64,000 nucleotides of DNA from Ixodes scapularis (taxonomy: Eukaryota > Arthropoda > Arachnida > Ixodida > Ixodidae). The notes below the pieces were generated by a model, which worked only from the letters and a program-made list of their open reading frames with translations, was not told the DNA's origin and made no database searches. The position numbers were made by a program, and so were the translations under genes. Positions 32,747 through 45,345 of this stretch are shown one piece after another. The DNA is taken from contig NW_024609846.1 in NCBI RefSeq assembly GCF_016920785.2, positions 113,698,831-113,762,830 of the forward strand, written 5' to 3'. The stretch's first letter is position 1, and each line of letters opens with the position of its first letter.

Positions 32747-34613
32747 CTAAGCAGTTTTATGTGTCTCATACAATTTTTCCTCATTTGCTTTTTTTTTAAT
32801 TCTTCGGCGTTCTCTTGCTGATTTTAGTCATAAGCCCAATCCCTCTCTTTGATGCCGGTGCCGACCCTATCCTCGCGTTAGATTTATACTAAGTGGGGGG
32901 TATACGCATTCGCTGTGCTTGCCTAACTTTAGGAGTAAAAAAAATGGGCCACGACTTTTGCCTGTTTTTGTCATTCTTTCTTCTTTGCTTTGCATCGTTC
33001 ATTCTTTTGTCTGCTTCTGTTTTGTATGCAGTGTTTTTTTTTTTTTTTTGTTTTTTTGTTAAGAAGGACGCGGGAAACTGGTTAGGAGAAGATGGACTCA
33101 CGTACAAGAAACTCTGAGCCCCACCAACATTGAGAGAAGAGAAAAACAGAAAAACTGTATGAGTGACAAATGAGCGACATATTTTCTGAGCCCATATAGA
33201 ATGTTTTCTCTCCTATCTCTCTGGGTATATTTTTTCTCTTTCCCTATTTCTCACGGATTTTAGATTGGGCGTTGAGGAAGGCTTATGAAGATGGCAGTTC
33301 CCGAAATGAGCGTAAAGTCAACGGGCGCAGCGCCATTTTGCCTCATCGAAAGTGATGGGATATTTTCGTTGACTATTAGGGGCAGTGCGTGTTTGTTGCG
33401 GAATGGAAAGCAGAAAGGGCGAGCAACATAGGAGGATAACGTTCGCCGAGAAAAACGGCTCGCTTTTTCCACGGATATATTCTGGACCTCAGTGAATTAA
33501 TGACTCGTATCTCCGAAAGACTTGCATCATGAACATAAAAGTTGTACACCGCTTAAAAGAAAAAAAAAAGTTTTTTTTTAAGAAACTCGTTCGGACACCA
33601 GTGCCAAAAATTAATTATTTTACAAAAAAAGAAAAAAAAGAAAAAAGAGCAATACTGACGGCGCGAGGCGCGGTTTAGTCGGTAGTCACTTCCTTTCCAC
33701 TTTTTTTCTCTCTCGGTATTTCGGGTGCGTGGAGGAGAGGGGGATCGGCTTGGCCATCACGGTAAGGTGGAGAGAGGGAATAACCACCTCGTTGAGCTGG
33801 GAAGAGCTTATGTCCATTCCGTGACGTCATGGACTTTTTCACCCAGAATTTCAAATAAATCTCTCGCCGTCAATATTGCTCAAAAGAGAATTTTTTTTTT
33901 GTCGCGCAAAATTATTTTTTGGTACACGTGTCCCCCCCAAAACTGCTTAAAAAAAAATCTTTTTTTTTCAGGGGCTTTTTAAATTGGCCTTTTAATGATA
34001 TTTCAGCTTCCGCGCTGTTTATGTTATTATCTCATTAGTGGGTCAGGCTACTCAGGAAGGGAACGAGTATAAGCCAGGAAATATTAGCGCGTCATATAAT
34101 TTATTTCCATCGAGCAAAAGGAGCGCAACGTCTGGTGGCGCCCCAGAGTGTTCAAAACGCGCAGTTGATGAAGCTCTACGGTCGACTTTGTGACTGGAAG
34201 CGTTGGCAAGAATCGTCAGAAGTTATTGTATGCAGGCTAAATGAAATGCATCATTTCGGGAAATATCGTTATTATTTCAAAAGTAATTTTTATTCGTCAA
34301 AAAGAAAAAAAGAAAAGCCTTTTGAGTTGTTTGTTTCTCAGCGGCGGTGTCGCCGGGACCAGCGAACCAGTTTTCCGGCCCTCGCCGCGAACGCCCCATT
34401 GGCCCGTCAGCACGATTCGGGAGTCGCCGTTCGAAATGTCGGAATCAGTGTAACGCTTATTTCTGCTATTTGGATCTGCTGCTCTCGCCGTGTGTCGTAT
34501 GCTAGGCGTTTTCACCGGTCAGTTTGATGTCCTCACGTATTTGTTTTTTCTAGTGCGATAGCATTATTACGATTTCTGTCTATGTCTGTCGACTCTAATG
34601 TAGTCGATTTTCT
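32747..34613. other. Gene-less stretch
   Basis: No gene seen. Simple repeats dominate: T-runs near 33036-33058, and A- and T-runs near 33558-33645, 33890-33900 and 33950-33969. Confidence 0.45.
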
Positions 34614-34890
34614 GCTAAATTTAGCGGAAAATTGACTTCACGTGGCCTATGAACCAATTCACGTTCCCTGCTAAATTTGGCGGAAAAATTGACCAATTCG
34701 GTTTCCCCGCTAAATTTATCGGAAAATTGGACTTCACGTGGCCTAAGTACCGATTTAGGATCCGCGCTAAATTTAGCGGAAAAATTGACTTCCTGTGACC
34801 TATGCACCAATTCAAAATCCCCGCTAAATTTAGCCGGAGAAATGACGCCACGTGACCTATGCATCAATAAATCAATGACGCGCTAATTGA
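34614..34890. repeat. 57-bp minisatellite with a palindromic core
   Basis: Units begin GCTAAATTTAGCGG at 34614, 34670, 34709, 34766, 34823 and 34882 (steps 56, 39, 57, 57, 59). Each full unit carries the palindrome CCGCTAAATTTAGCGG or a variant, then TTGACTTCACGTGACCTATG-like sequence with CACGTG. Nineteen codons per unit keep a minus-strand frame open. Two more units occur at 9225-9300. Confidence 0.8.
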
Positions 34891-35339
34891 ACACGTGCCC
34901 CGGCCGAACACCGACGCAGCACCCGTGCCCAATCTCAAGCCTCGATTAATCTGACTGTGACGACGGTGTGATGACGGTGCGAGGGCATGCCTTCTGCTTA
35001 TCTAGGTAATTTTGACCAAGCGCTGCTCGTTCCTGCGCGCCACCATCGGACACGCCGCGCCGTGGCCTTGCTCCTGGTGGGCCCCAGAGCCATATATAGG
35101 GAAAGACTCTGGACACCTATTGTTCTTTGTCACCTCTCGCCGTACCTCAGCTCCTCCCAGACTCCTCCCATAGGTTAACAGAAAAAAATAAAACGGGGCA
35201 AATAAAAAAAAAAAAAAAAAAAAAAACGGAAGACAAGAAGGCGAAGTGTGCAAACAAGGCGCTGACCCTAGACTGATTTACTGGAAGAAGATACAAATCG
35301 ACAAGTATCACGGATCATAAAAAAAAAACAACATCAAAA

Positions 35340-35417
35340 GCCCCCTCCCCCCCCCCGCCCCCCCCCCCCCTCCCCTCCCCCCCCCCCCCCGCCCCCCCCC
35401 CCTCCCCTCCCCCTCCC
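35340..35417. repeat. 78-bp C-rich tract
   Basis: Almost only C with scattered T and two G. The minus strand is a long G-run array able to form G-quadruplexes. AACAAGGCGCTGACCCTAGA just before it (35254-35273) resembles the Penelope fragment's end near 42829. Confidence 0.85.
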
Positions 35418-35998
35418 GGCACGTGTCAAACCTGCTCAAGAATGCCAACTCTTGAGCTTCAGCAGTTTTTTTTTTTTTTTTTGCGAGGTTTTACTTTTTG
35501 TTAATCACGTACCACCAACTTGCCCAACTTTTGACCCATATTACAATTCCTCCCATAGAACGGACGCCAGCCCTATCTACCGCCTAGCAACGGAAAACGC
35601 CGGCAGAACGGCGGAGGCCTGTCCACCAGGCCACCGCGCATGCATGAGGGCCGCATGGTATTCTGTGTAGACCACTGATCTCTATGTTTGTTTGCTGGAT
35701 TGCGTTTGCCCGCTCCGCGAATGCGGCCACTGGCGGCCATCTTTTTGGTAGAGTTATATCACCTCTAGCTAATATATAGCTGGTGCAGCCACTGTCATCC
35801 GTCCATGGCAGACAGCGTTGTAGCAGTTGCGATGGCAGGCTGCCATAAAAATTGCCTTGGGTGATATTTTGTACTTGATTGAAATTGTTCGACGAAACAT
35901 ATTGTTGAAACTCGGCGTGAACGGTATCTCGATCCTTGAGGACCCGGTGAAAGTTTCACGAAATCGCAGCACCGGGGAAAAGCAGCACAGCTCGCATC

Positions 35999-36029
35999 GA
36001 AAGCAGACGCCGTACCGGCGTCTGCTTTC
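35999..36029. repeat. Perfect 14-bp hairpin
   Basis: GAAAGCAGACGCCG, loop TAC, then its exact complement. Confidence 0.8.
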
Positions 36030-36303
36030 CAAACGCGATTTTCAATTTTGTAGTAATTCACGCACGACTAAAAAAACACCCAAAACAAAACAAAAAAAAA
36101 ATCTATTCTTTTTTTGTCAAAGCGTCGAACGATTTGTTAAAGAATGGGCCAAAACGCAAGAGGCTCATGACCCGCATGTTGGCGGCCCCTACCATGATTG
36201 CTAATGATGCAGCGGAAACACGTGTTAATGACGTTATTCTACGCTCGGAATAATGATATAATGTTGAGTAATGCAGATTCTTGGCCGAGTTTGTACTGAA
36301 ATT

Positions 36304-36429
36304 TCGAGAACATGATAGCGCTTCAAGACAGGGACGAGAGTAAGAACGAGACAACACTGTTGAAGTTAGCGCATTCTGTTGTCTCGTTCTTACTCTAGTC
36401 CCTGTCTTGAAGCGCTATCATGTTCTCGA
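36304..36429. repeat. 53-bp inverted repeat hairpin
   Basis: Arms 36304-36356 and 36377-36429 are complementary with one mismatch. The arm holds GAACATGATAGCGCTTCAAG and GAGTAAGAACGAGACAACA. The loop is 20 bases. It could be two element ends joined head to head. Confidence 0.8.
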
Positions 36430-37147
36430 TGATATAATGGACTGCAATGTTATTATAAGTGGCGTGAAAATACTGATTCGAATCAAACAGCACATTATCA
36501 TTTCTAGCTAAACACCGTGAAGATCGTCGGTTTGATTTTTCTTGTACTACATAGGCTATGAAGGCTGTAACAGTACTCGATTCAAACCGCCATCCGTCCA
36601 ACCCTAGGTACTATATTTCTTGTTCAACACTGTGACTCAGCAATCTCATCAAAGTCTCCTGTCCACCTAATTAATGATTTGGCAGATTTCAAAGACTTTA
36701 AATGTGTCATTGAAATACATTATGACTAAGCTGGATACGTGCCACGCTCGCAGGCCAAGACTCGGACAGCCTTGCGTATGGGGATAGAGGGGCAGGAAGC
36801 TCGAATATTGCCCTCGCTTGGTTGCTCATTTGTTTCGCTGAAAGAAGTTAACGCATTCAGCACGTGGGGAGCTAAACGGGAAGACTGCGAGACGTCGTTT
36901 AAAATAATGCGGCGAGTGGGTCATTCACTTGACTCGACGCTTTCTTCCAACTGGCGACTTCCCGCGTCGGCGTGCTCAAAGGGGCTGGCAACGACATTGG
37001 GTAGGAATATTTCTTACTTTACACCAGCTTCCTGGCACTAGCGGGACCCAAGAATACTCGAACGCAACACCACTGACCAAGAAGCGTCTTCGTCGCGGCG
37101 GAATTCAAAGGATGAAAGCGGAGCTTTTCTTTCAGTCTCTCCTTCTA

Positions 37148-37337
37148 TACTTCGTCTCACCCTAGCATGGACTAACCGCGAAGGCTGTGCTTTCGCGAGC
37201 GGCCAGCCTTGACTGCCTTGACTAGAGCACTTGCTGCATGAGCGCTCGTGCAGCCGCCACGAATTCATTCAAAGCGACTAGCTCGCGCTTTTAGCACGCG
37301 CTGCTAACAATAGTCCATACTAAGGTGAGACGAAGTG
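37148..37337. mobile_element. MITE family 2, copy b
   Basis: TACTTCGTCTCACC on the left and GGTGAGACGAAGTG on the right, each next to TA (37146-37147, 37338-37339). It sits inside a dispersed repeat whose other copy is at 62280-62410. Confidence 0.75.
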
Positions 37338-37838
37338 TAAAGCCGCCTTTTGCTCCTTCGCGAAATTTGATGACGGAGCTGTGCGGACAATGGCAACAGT
37401 ACGATCCCCGGGAATGCGTCATCCAGCTTTGCGGTGACGATATTTAAATGCTGCTCACACAGTGGACGCGAAGACTGCGTACGCAGTCGATCCGGGCTCG
37501 TGACAATCGATGCCTCGACATGCATTCGGGTAGTGGCCCGTGTCGAATCGCTGCAACGACAACAATAGCCGAGCCATAACAATGTCTGGAACTCAGCGCG
37601 TGTCATGTGCTTTGCCAACCCCAGCGCGTGGCTATGATCCACATTGGCGGCATATAATTGGCTCCAGATCACGTGGCCGCTTGTTCTGGCTGCGAGTTGA
37701 GGGGGTGAACGGTGCTCGTTTCTCTTTAATCTTTTCCGGAACTTGTATTGCGTGGGGTGAAAAACGAACGCGCGTTTCATAGGTCATTAACGTCAGGGAT
37801 CCGTTTTAAGCGGTATTTGCGCAAAGTACAAAAATTGT

Positions 37839-37866
37839 TGCATCGCCCCTTTGAAGGGGCGATGCA
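37839..37866. repeat. Perfect 13-bp hairpin
   Basis: TGCATCGCCCCTT, loop TG, and its exact complement. It looks like two AAGGGGCGATGC ends meeting. Confidence 0.7.
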
Positions 37867-39205
37867 TCGGTTTAAACCTCAAAAGAGGTTACAGTTTTAA
37901 ATGCTTACATTGTTTATCTTACCAAAAGGATTGAAGAAACCGCCTCAATCTTTTGAAATATCCCGATTCCGTTGCGCAATAGCAAGGAAAAGAATTGAAA
38001 TATTTCGCGATTTGCAGCCGCGATGTGACAGCCATGGAAACTAAGGCCTGACGCTGAGTGGGTATAATGTAACAAGTTTGCAAGACGTGCCATTATGTTC
38101 TCAATCTAATGCTATATTTGATAAATATTGTCGTTTCAACATAAGTAAGGGCTTCAAGAACCTCATACAATCGACAAAGCTTTACTATATTCAGTTTTAG
38201 TTGCACCACCTGCCCGAGGTGAACAAAAAAAAAAAACAAACAAACAACACTATTCCTTCCGCTTTTTCGTCAGTAAAACTTCCTTACGGGAAGGCTAGTC
38301 TTTGCTCTCCCACTGCCTCTCTTTCCACCTCTCCACATCGCTCAGAACAACAGCGTGGCTTATAATCTAAAATGAAAGCCGCGCATAGCAACTGGGCTAG
38401 AAAACAGTTGATTGCACGGACAATAAATAACACCGCTAAATAATCGGTATGAAGTAAAACGAGGTCACGTATAAGACCTTTTCAGAAAAATGTGATTGTT
38501 TTAAATCAAAAGCATTGAGCAACGCAATTATTGCTGTAGGAATTCATGTTTTATACAGGATTACTTCCACAAAATGGCGAGGCACGCAGTGATCGAACAC
38601 GGCAAAACGAATCACAGTAAAAATCAGGTAGACGTAGTCAGCGCGGACACGGATAGACAAGTGTCACTTACGATCATGTAAGCGATGTTAACTAACATAA
38701 GCAGTCACTGAATTATTACATTATACCCCGGACACATGGCAAAATTAGTGTAATTTCCATAACATGACGTTATGGGATCGGCAAGTCAGCTTGGGACTTA
38801 AAATCGCGAGCTGATCCAAGCCCATAATATCATTTATTGAAAATATATTAACTTTTCCGTGCGGCAAAGGTATTAAACTTAGTTACTATTTGCAATTAGT
38901 CCACTTCTCCCTGTGTGCTCGAGGTGCCTTTGAACAAAACGTAATTTATTTCTTATTCGATAGTACTGTTCTGGAAAACGAACGCTCACACCGCAAAGAG
39001 TGCCGTGCAAGACGCAAAACAGCAAGAAAGAGGATGTGACAGTGTGTGTGTGTGTGACAGAATGGACGCCATTAGAGGCTGATGGCGGAACCTTACGAAA
39101 AAACGCCTTTTACGTTCTGCCATAACATTTCGTGCCAGGAGTAGGGTCATGGAAACTCGAAGCAGAACCCAGGGGAATCAGAACCAGCTCTTGGAAGGTG
39201 TAAAA

Positions 39206-40507
39206 GCTTTTGAAGGATTCATTAGACAATCTCTGCGAAGAACACATTCGCCGTTGGGGTGAACATCGGGAAGCCTTCGCAGAATTGCGACGAGAGGTGG
39301 TTGCTAGAGTCCAAAATCACAGTGAACCCAAAGCTTCATCGCAGCCTTCTGAATCTGAAGGCTTAATGCCAGCGCCGCCACCGTCTGGTGAGGCCACCGG
39401 AACTATGCCTGGTGATAGCAGCGGTTCCCGGAGCTCACCCACCAACCATGTTGGGGAACACACTCTAAAAAAATCCCGTGCGTCTACTTTCCCCCACAAC
39501 ACTCGGAGAGCCAATCACCACAACTTTCGGAGCCAGTTCAGCGAAAGACGATGCCGAAACCTATGTTTCGGCATCGTCATTCGCTGAGCTGCCTCCGTAC
39601 GTTGTGGTGATTGACTCTCCGAGTGTTGTGCGGGAAAGTAGATGCACGGACTTTTTTTAGAGTGGTACCAGATCGCCTGTCCTCGCAGCAAAGGTCTCTC
39701 ACTGAGGAAGCAAACCAACTGCGGGAACTACAAGGCCAAATCGCCCCAAAAATGATTGTTAAATTTGACACATACGATCGACGCAACTCCTGAGGTACCT
39801 TCCGGATGCACTTCGACCTAGTGGCAGACTCAAATAAATGGAGAAATAATTCGTAAGGAGCTTTCTTGGCGTCAGCACATCGAGGGCGGCACTAGAAGCT
39901 CTGCAAAAACTACACGCAAATATTCAGCGGCATTAGGACTTCCTCGTTTATGCTCTAGAGTCTAGACGGACGCTTTGGTGTGAAGCACCTGGGACGACTA
40001 CACCACGCTACACTTCGTACGCGTGTGCAACAAGAAAATCAGTCCCTTGCAGAACTCGCAACACACATCGAAAGACTGGCACGCCTTGCCTATGAAGGTT
40101 CTGCAGCCTCAACACTTGATTTGGTTGCGGCTGGGCACTTCGTAGATGCCATTGCTGACTCAGAGGTACAACGGCTCGTGCGACTTTCGTCACCTGGTTG
40201 CATGCGCGGTGCTGTTGCGCGAGCCATGGTGGTGGAAGCGGCTAGGAGAGCTGTCAGAGCTACACGTCGGGGGTCTGCCGCACTTGAGTTTCCACCCGCC
40301 ATCTCGTCAGCTCGCTCTGCGGCACCAGTGCAAAATATCGGTGTACCATTTTCCTACCAGGACACAAGGACGAAGGCACCTGCGCGTCGTAGATCCTCAC
40401 CCACATGCTGGACCTGTTGTAGACAAGGTCGTCTACAGGGCTATTGTAACTGGCGTGGTACTGGGACACGGTTGAAAGGGAACGAGGACTCTGTGCCGGA
40501 AAACTAG
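39206..40507 (+). pseudogene. Fossil gypsy gag
   Basis: Two main open pieces remain. 39210-39587 reads into the inserted MITE. 39980-40507 (175 codons) has gag-like helices (ENQSLAELATHIERLARLAY and a DFVDAI-like block) and a remnant zinc knuckle CWTCCRQGRLQGYC in which the His is gone. Stops and frame changes at 39790-39975 separate them. Not functional. Confidence 0.6.
39461..39664. mobile_element. Foldback MITE in the fossil gag
   Basis: CACTCTAAAAAAATCCCGTG on the left and CACGGACTTTTTTTAGAGTG on the right open two arms of about 70 bp. The centre adds a hairpin GATGCCGAAACCTATGTTTC. Its CACTCT-A-rich end resembles MITE family 1. Confidence 0.75.
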
Positions 40508-41756
40508 TGCCAGTCGAGCTGACCGGTTAAAACTCGGCTGAGCTTAAAAACAAGAAGCCGGTAACTGTATTTCAGGCGCATAATTTGCGCGCCGACAAAG
40601 ACGGACTTTTTGTAGATGAGCAGCTCGAAGATGCTGCATGTAGTATGCTTTTGGACACTGTGGCAAACGTCACCTTAGTGAGACCTGATATATTCAACCA
40701 AATAAAGGGATCTCTAGAATCGTACAGACGTCTCGCTGAATGCCCACCGCGTACAGCCACAGGCGATGTAGCACCAGTCACGGCGTATCGCAATTTATGT
40801 TCCGCTTTGGCACACTAGAATTTCCACACGTGACTTAATTGTCACTAATATATTCGAAGAATGTATCGTGGGCCTCGACTTTCTGAAGGCACACGGTTGC
40901 TCCATGAATCTAAAGAATCATACACTAAATTTGAGCGAGGAAAGCATCATTCTGTGCAGCAGATGAGCGCTTCTGGAAAATACTGGTGGATTCCTCATCT
41001 GTTACAACTCAAGTGTTTTTTTCCCCGCACTGTGAAACTATCGTCTGGACAACTGATGGCAACTGTTGTTCTGAAGGTGTCGCGGTCGCTGAGGTAGACG
41101 AGGCTTGTGTTTGTGACAGCATACCAGGTATTATTGCCGGAAAAAAAACACTTGTGAATTTCGGCAACGAGCGCGTCCCTATCCGTATTGCCAACCTAAC
41201 GTATAAAGCGATAAACATGAAGAAGCGCTGTCGAATGGCAACCTGGTCCCACGCTGCGAGTCTCAAAAGCTTGAGAAAAGAAACTGCCAACATGGAGCAA
41301 GATGGGCTGCCAGTGTCTTTGCTGGAACTAGCAGACCCCTCCAAGCAGCACCTCAACCAACCACAGCAAGAATCACTTTTGAATTTAATCAACGTCTACA
41401 GTGATATCCTCGCTTAATACCCTTCAGAGACCTGGCGCACGAGTGCTGCTCACCACCATATAGATACTGGTTAGGGTATTCCGATCAAGCAGACACCTCG
41501 GAGAATTCCGCTCGCTTAGAGGAATGAGGTCACTGAGATGATTCAGAAGATGAGAAAACAGGACGCGATTGAGCCCTCATCTAGTCCATGGGTCTCACCG
41601 GTGGGAAGAAAGATGGGAGCACGAGGTTTCGCGAGGATTATCGTAGACTGAACAACGTCACAAAGAAGGACTCCTACCCTCTTCCTAGGATCGACGTCAT
41701 ATTTGACGCAATGGCCGGTGCCTTATGGTTCTCTACGCTTGATCTCAGGAGCGCAT

Positions 41757-41879
41757 GAGCACCCCCCCCCCCCCCCCCCCCCGAAATTTTCCAGTTTGCT
41801 GGAACCTCCTCTTTCCCCTCATACAACATTTTGTCATGCCCCCCCCCCCCCCCCCGAAACAAAATCCTGGCTACGTGCG
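41757..41879. repeat. Poly-C-bounded repeat inside the RT
   Basis: Two C-runs (41761-41782 and 41839-41855) surround about 56 bases, followed by GAAACAAAATCCTGGCTACG. The RT residues that should lie here (the LRSGYW-like region) are lost. It is probably a separate G-rich repeat inserted or exchanged into the fossil. Confidence 0.6.
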
Positions 41880-42783
41880 TGTCTCAGACCGTGAAAAGAC
41901 AGCGTTTAAAATAGGCTATGGTTTGTGGCAATTCAAGGTGATGCGATTTGGCCTTTGCAATGCGCCTACAAATTTCGAGCGTCTCATGGGCAAGGTTCTT
42001 CAAAACTTGCCACTGAACACCTGTCTGGTCTACCGTAATGACATACTGGTGCAAGGAAAGACTTTCGAAGCTGCCCTTCATCTTCTGTAAGAAGTCCTTC
42101 AGCGCATAAGACATGCCAAACTAAACTTGAACCCCCAAAAATGCTCGCTATTCCAGAAAAGAGTTTGGTACCTAGGTCACATTGTCTCTGAGAACAGGGT
42201 GGAGACTGACCCTGACAAGACGGACTGTATTCAAAACTGGCCCCAACCCCACAGTCATCGTTAACTCAAGAGTTTGTTAGGCCTATGTTTCTAGTACCGA
42301 CGTATTCTCAACGACTTTGCTAGGCTCCCACACCACTGCACGTTGACAGAATAAAACGTGAAATTTCAATGGGATATACAAGCTGACGAGGCATTTCTTC
42401 AACTTAAGAATGCACTTACTGGACCTCCTATACTCGGATTTCCCCCTCCAAACGGTCAGTTCGTCCGGGACACGGATGCAAGTAACGTGGGAGTGGGTGC
42501 AGTCCTGTCTTAGATGATGTACAGTCGGGCCTAAAAGAAAGTGGAACTAAACTACTGCGTAACAAGATTGGAACCGTTGGCCGTAGTTAAAGCTGTAGGA
42601 CATTTTCACCATTATCGTTACGGCAGGCACCAATCACGCGTCCCTCAGCTGGCTTTTGAGTTTTAACAACCCGGAAAGGCAAGTTGCAAGGCGCCTGGAG
42701 TATTGCAACCGTACCAGTTTAATGACCAGCACAGAGCTGGCAGGAAACACATGAACATCGACGCACTCTCGCAAAGATTAAAA

Positions 42784-43458
42784 ACTAAAACAGCGCAAGG
42801 ACACGGACAAGAACAAGAAGGTAGACGAACAAGGCGCTGACTTACAACTAAAGTTTATTCGTGCTAACATCAAGTATAAATACTGAACGTCATGACAAAC
42901 AAACAAAGATAAAGAAACATGTAATGGATGCCACGTGCTCCCTAGCCACCGTTCTGCGCTGTCACTTTGTGTCGAGAAAGCAACATTCCTTTTCGGATAA
43001 ACATATGGAATTAGTGCTGACCGCAGTTTTCCCCGAATTTTCCAATTTCCCGCGCCTCAATGATTTCTCGAGGGAGTTTGTCTTTATTTTTCCAAATCAC
43101 TTCACACTTGTCGCAGACGGGAGTGCCGCAACAGTCACGACAATGCAGGCCAAGGTGACCTGACAGAACTCTAAAAACGTTATACTTATGATCTCGCGAG
43201 CGATCATTGAGGCAGCGCCCCGTTTGCCCGACGTATCTCCTACCGCACGAGAGGAAAATAGAGTACACCACTCCCTCCACACAGTTCACGAATCGGTTGT
43301 GGTGTTTTTTGGTGCAACCCTGGTTTTCTTTAGAACAGGGGTTCACTTTTCTGCACAGCCCAGACAGCTTTTCCGGAGCCGAAAAAAACACATCAACACC
43401 TGCACAGCCCATCAGCAACGCTGTCTGGGCTCTGCCCAGACAGCTGTGCTGATGGGTA
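42784..43458 (-). mobile_element. Penelope-like fragment inserted in the fossil gypsy
   Basis: Minus-strand copy keeping the nuclease end and 3' flank. Its 5' side ends in a hairpin, 43408-43430 against 43434-43456 (arm CCCATCAGC...GTCTGGGC), again an inverted duplication at the truncation point. Gypsy sequence resumes beyond it. Confidence 0.75.
43011..43418 (-). pseudogene. Penelope-like GIY-YIG endonuclease fragment
   Basis: 135 codons: FSAPEKLSGLCRKVNPC, CTKKHHNRFVNC, then VVYSIFLSCGRRYVGQTGR and NDRSRDHKYN, the GIY-YIG core with its flanking Cys pairs, and HCRDCCGTPVC after it. The RT part is absent, so it is a 5'-truncated remnant. It differs clearly from the pair at 15980-19394 and represents another family. 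Confidence 0.8.
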
Positions 43459-43794
43459 CCTCCGTCTTATTTTTGAGGACAGATGAAGACCTACAACGTT
43501 GGGGTGCCTTTTGAGCGAGTAGCCGTTGACGGGGGTAGGGCCGCTTCCAGAAACAACAGTAGGAAACCGCTGTCCAATCGTAATTCCGGGCTACTTCACA
43601 AAATGGCCAGAAGCTTCCCCTGTCCGCAAGTACGACGCAGCGACCGTCACTCGCATCTTGCTTAACAACATCAAATCGAGGCACGGAGCATTGTTACCAA
43701 CTGAAAAATCAGAGACCCGCTAAAACAATCCTGAAAAACCGCTTAAATCCGCTGAATTTGAGGGTGTACACAAATGATCACCAAACTACATGGA

Positions 43795-44160
43795 AACTTT
43801 TCCGATATCGGTGAAATATGACCTATGATATCCGCAAATGACAACCGCACGTTCGTGTTTTGGGCAAATGGCTATATTTCTCGTTTCAAGCGTCCGATTC
43901 TAGCGAGCGCTTTGAAGTCGGCCATCGATGTGTTCAATGCGTCATGGGAACTCCGTCGCAATAGTGACGTGAGGCTCCTCAGCACAGCCAAAGGCTGGCG
44001 TGATTATGAGCGCCGCCACGGTGGTGGCTTCTGCGTGTTACAATCTCGCGTTTCGGAGTGGCGGAGGACTGCACAGCTGCACGACGACCGTCGTGACATA
44101 TTCATTTCGGCCCTGGTAGTCCGCGGCGCGTTCCGCCATGATCTATGAATTTGATATGAC
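43795..44160 (+). repeat. Dispersed repeat related to 21926-22200
   Basis: Shared words include AATGGCTATATTT, a GCGAGCGCT-like block, TCGGCCATCG and GCGTCATGGGA/GCGTCTTGGGA. No coding frame I trust. Confidence 0.5.
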
Positions 44161-44766
44161 GAGGATTTGGACTACCACGGGGACTCGGAAGATGCCAGCG
44201 GGGTCGAGTAGTCAACTCTATAGCACATGGTGACGGACAAGCGATTCGTGCTATAGGAGGTATTCACTGGACGCCATATTTGTGGGTGCTGTTAAGAGCG
44301 CATGCTCAGAACGAGCTCACATTAATAGCCTGCTAAGACCGGCAACCTTGATGGTGCTCAATGCACGCTCCAAAAGGACTGCGGAAGCTCGCTGTAAGCA
44401 CGCGCTCAACAGCAGCGCACACGGATATGGCCGCCAGTGAATACTCCCTATAGAACCGTACGAATCATCTGACAAACAGACCGTCCGCCCGACAAATTCT
44501 GAAGGGTGTCGGGGTCGCCAACAAATTCTTTGCTATTAATAATGATTGGCCAGCTTGGAGGTGTGCGCTTTATGTGTTTTATTAACAGCGTGCCCACCGT
44601 TATCTGTTTGCTTTGCTTTTCGTGCGGTTCGCAGAGCTCTTCTTCTTTTCTTCTTGGAAAAAAATAGTCGGCATAACCCCTGGTAGCAACCGAATATTCT
44701 TAGTAGGAAAACCCAGGCTCCCGACGACAGTGGTCGCCCTTCATAGTCTTCATCGCGAAATGGTCA
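44161..44766. other. Gene-less stretch
   Basis: No gene or clear repeat seen between the dispersed repeat and the first hAT-like element. Confidence 0.35.
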
Positions 44767-44963
44767 CCGTACAGCAGAGCTGGCCAAATTACCCTCATAT
44801 TTTGTAATTAAATTACATTACTAATTACTTTGCTGAAAATTGCTGAAATGTAATTAAATTACATTACAAATTACCGCAGCCAGAAAGTAATTAATTACCA
44901 TTACAAATTACTTTTAAAAGTGATGACATTACTTTCGCATTACTTTTGCATACTTTCAAATAT

Positions 44964-45342
44964 TGCCGCGCGCAAGGCTGAGAAAGCAACGCTCGGTCAC
45001 GGTCCTCCAGAAAGTTCCCGTTTATTCATGTACCGCACGTAACTTCTATCATTTATCCCTGCTTTTGTTTTCTAGAAAGTGCGTGTTCATTCTCGCCCCG
45101 ATCACGCGACGCTCGAACCGCTTTCGCCGAATCTTCGAGATAGCGGCGCACTCTAGATAAGAGGCCGCCCGCGACCTTGTCGAGTCAGTCTCGCCCTAGC
45201 GCTCGATTCTGCTGACACGCCGACTTCGACGCCCGCGACGCTCTGCTTTCTTCTGTTTTGCTTCTTTATTTTTGGCACAAGTTCGCCACATTAAACGTTT
45301 ATTTATTTCTTGTTTATTGGTCACGACTCACCACCCGTGACA
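44964..45342 (+). repeat. 5' LTR
   Basis: Starts TGCCGCGCGCAAGGCTGAG and ends CACCACCCGTGACA. It differs from the 3' LTR by two visible substitutions and lacks a 10-bp stretch TGTTTATTTC. Confidence 0.95.
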
Positions 45343-45345
45343 TTC

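Larger units (their letters stand above)
36430..39149. other. Gene-less stretch
   Basis: No gene recognised. It holds a MITE (37148-37337), a copy of the 13515 MITE core (about 37525-37690), a hairpin (37839-37866) and a GT-run near 39041-39056. 37025-37147 resembles 62280-62410. Confidence 0.45.
39150..43722 (+). mobile_element. Fossil Ty3/gypsy element with three later insertions
   Basis: Gag, protease, RT, RNase H and part of integrase can be followed in order on the plus strand, but with many stops and frame changes. A MITE (39461-39664), a poly-C repeat (about 41757-41875) and a Penelope-like fragment (about 42784-43458) interrupt it. No LTRs were found. The element is much older than the other two gypsy copies here. 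Confidence 0.75.
40585..43722 (+). pseudogene. Fossil gypsy pol
   Basis: Traces in order: protease SMLLDTVANVTLV at 40636-40674, where the DTG triad has become DTV; GLDFLKAHG-like residues after 40861; RT around 41560-41700 (SSSPWVSP, then LNNVTKKDSYPLPRID after a frame change); RT end at 41884-42090 where the catalytic YLDD has become YRND; RNase H TDASNVGVGAVLS ending in a stop at 42512; integrase core FTKWPEASPVRKYDAATVTR at 43590-43650. The HHCC finger between RNase H and the core is absent. Three key active sites are damaged. Confidence 0.7.
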
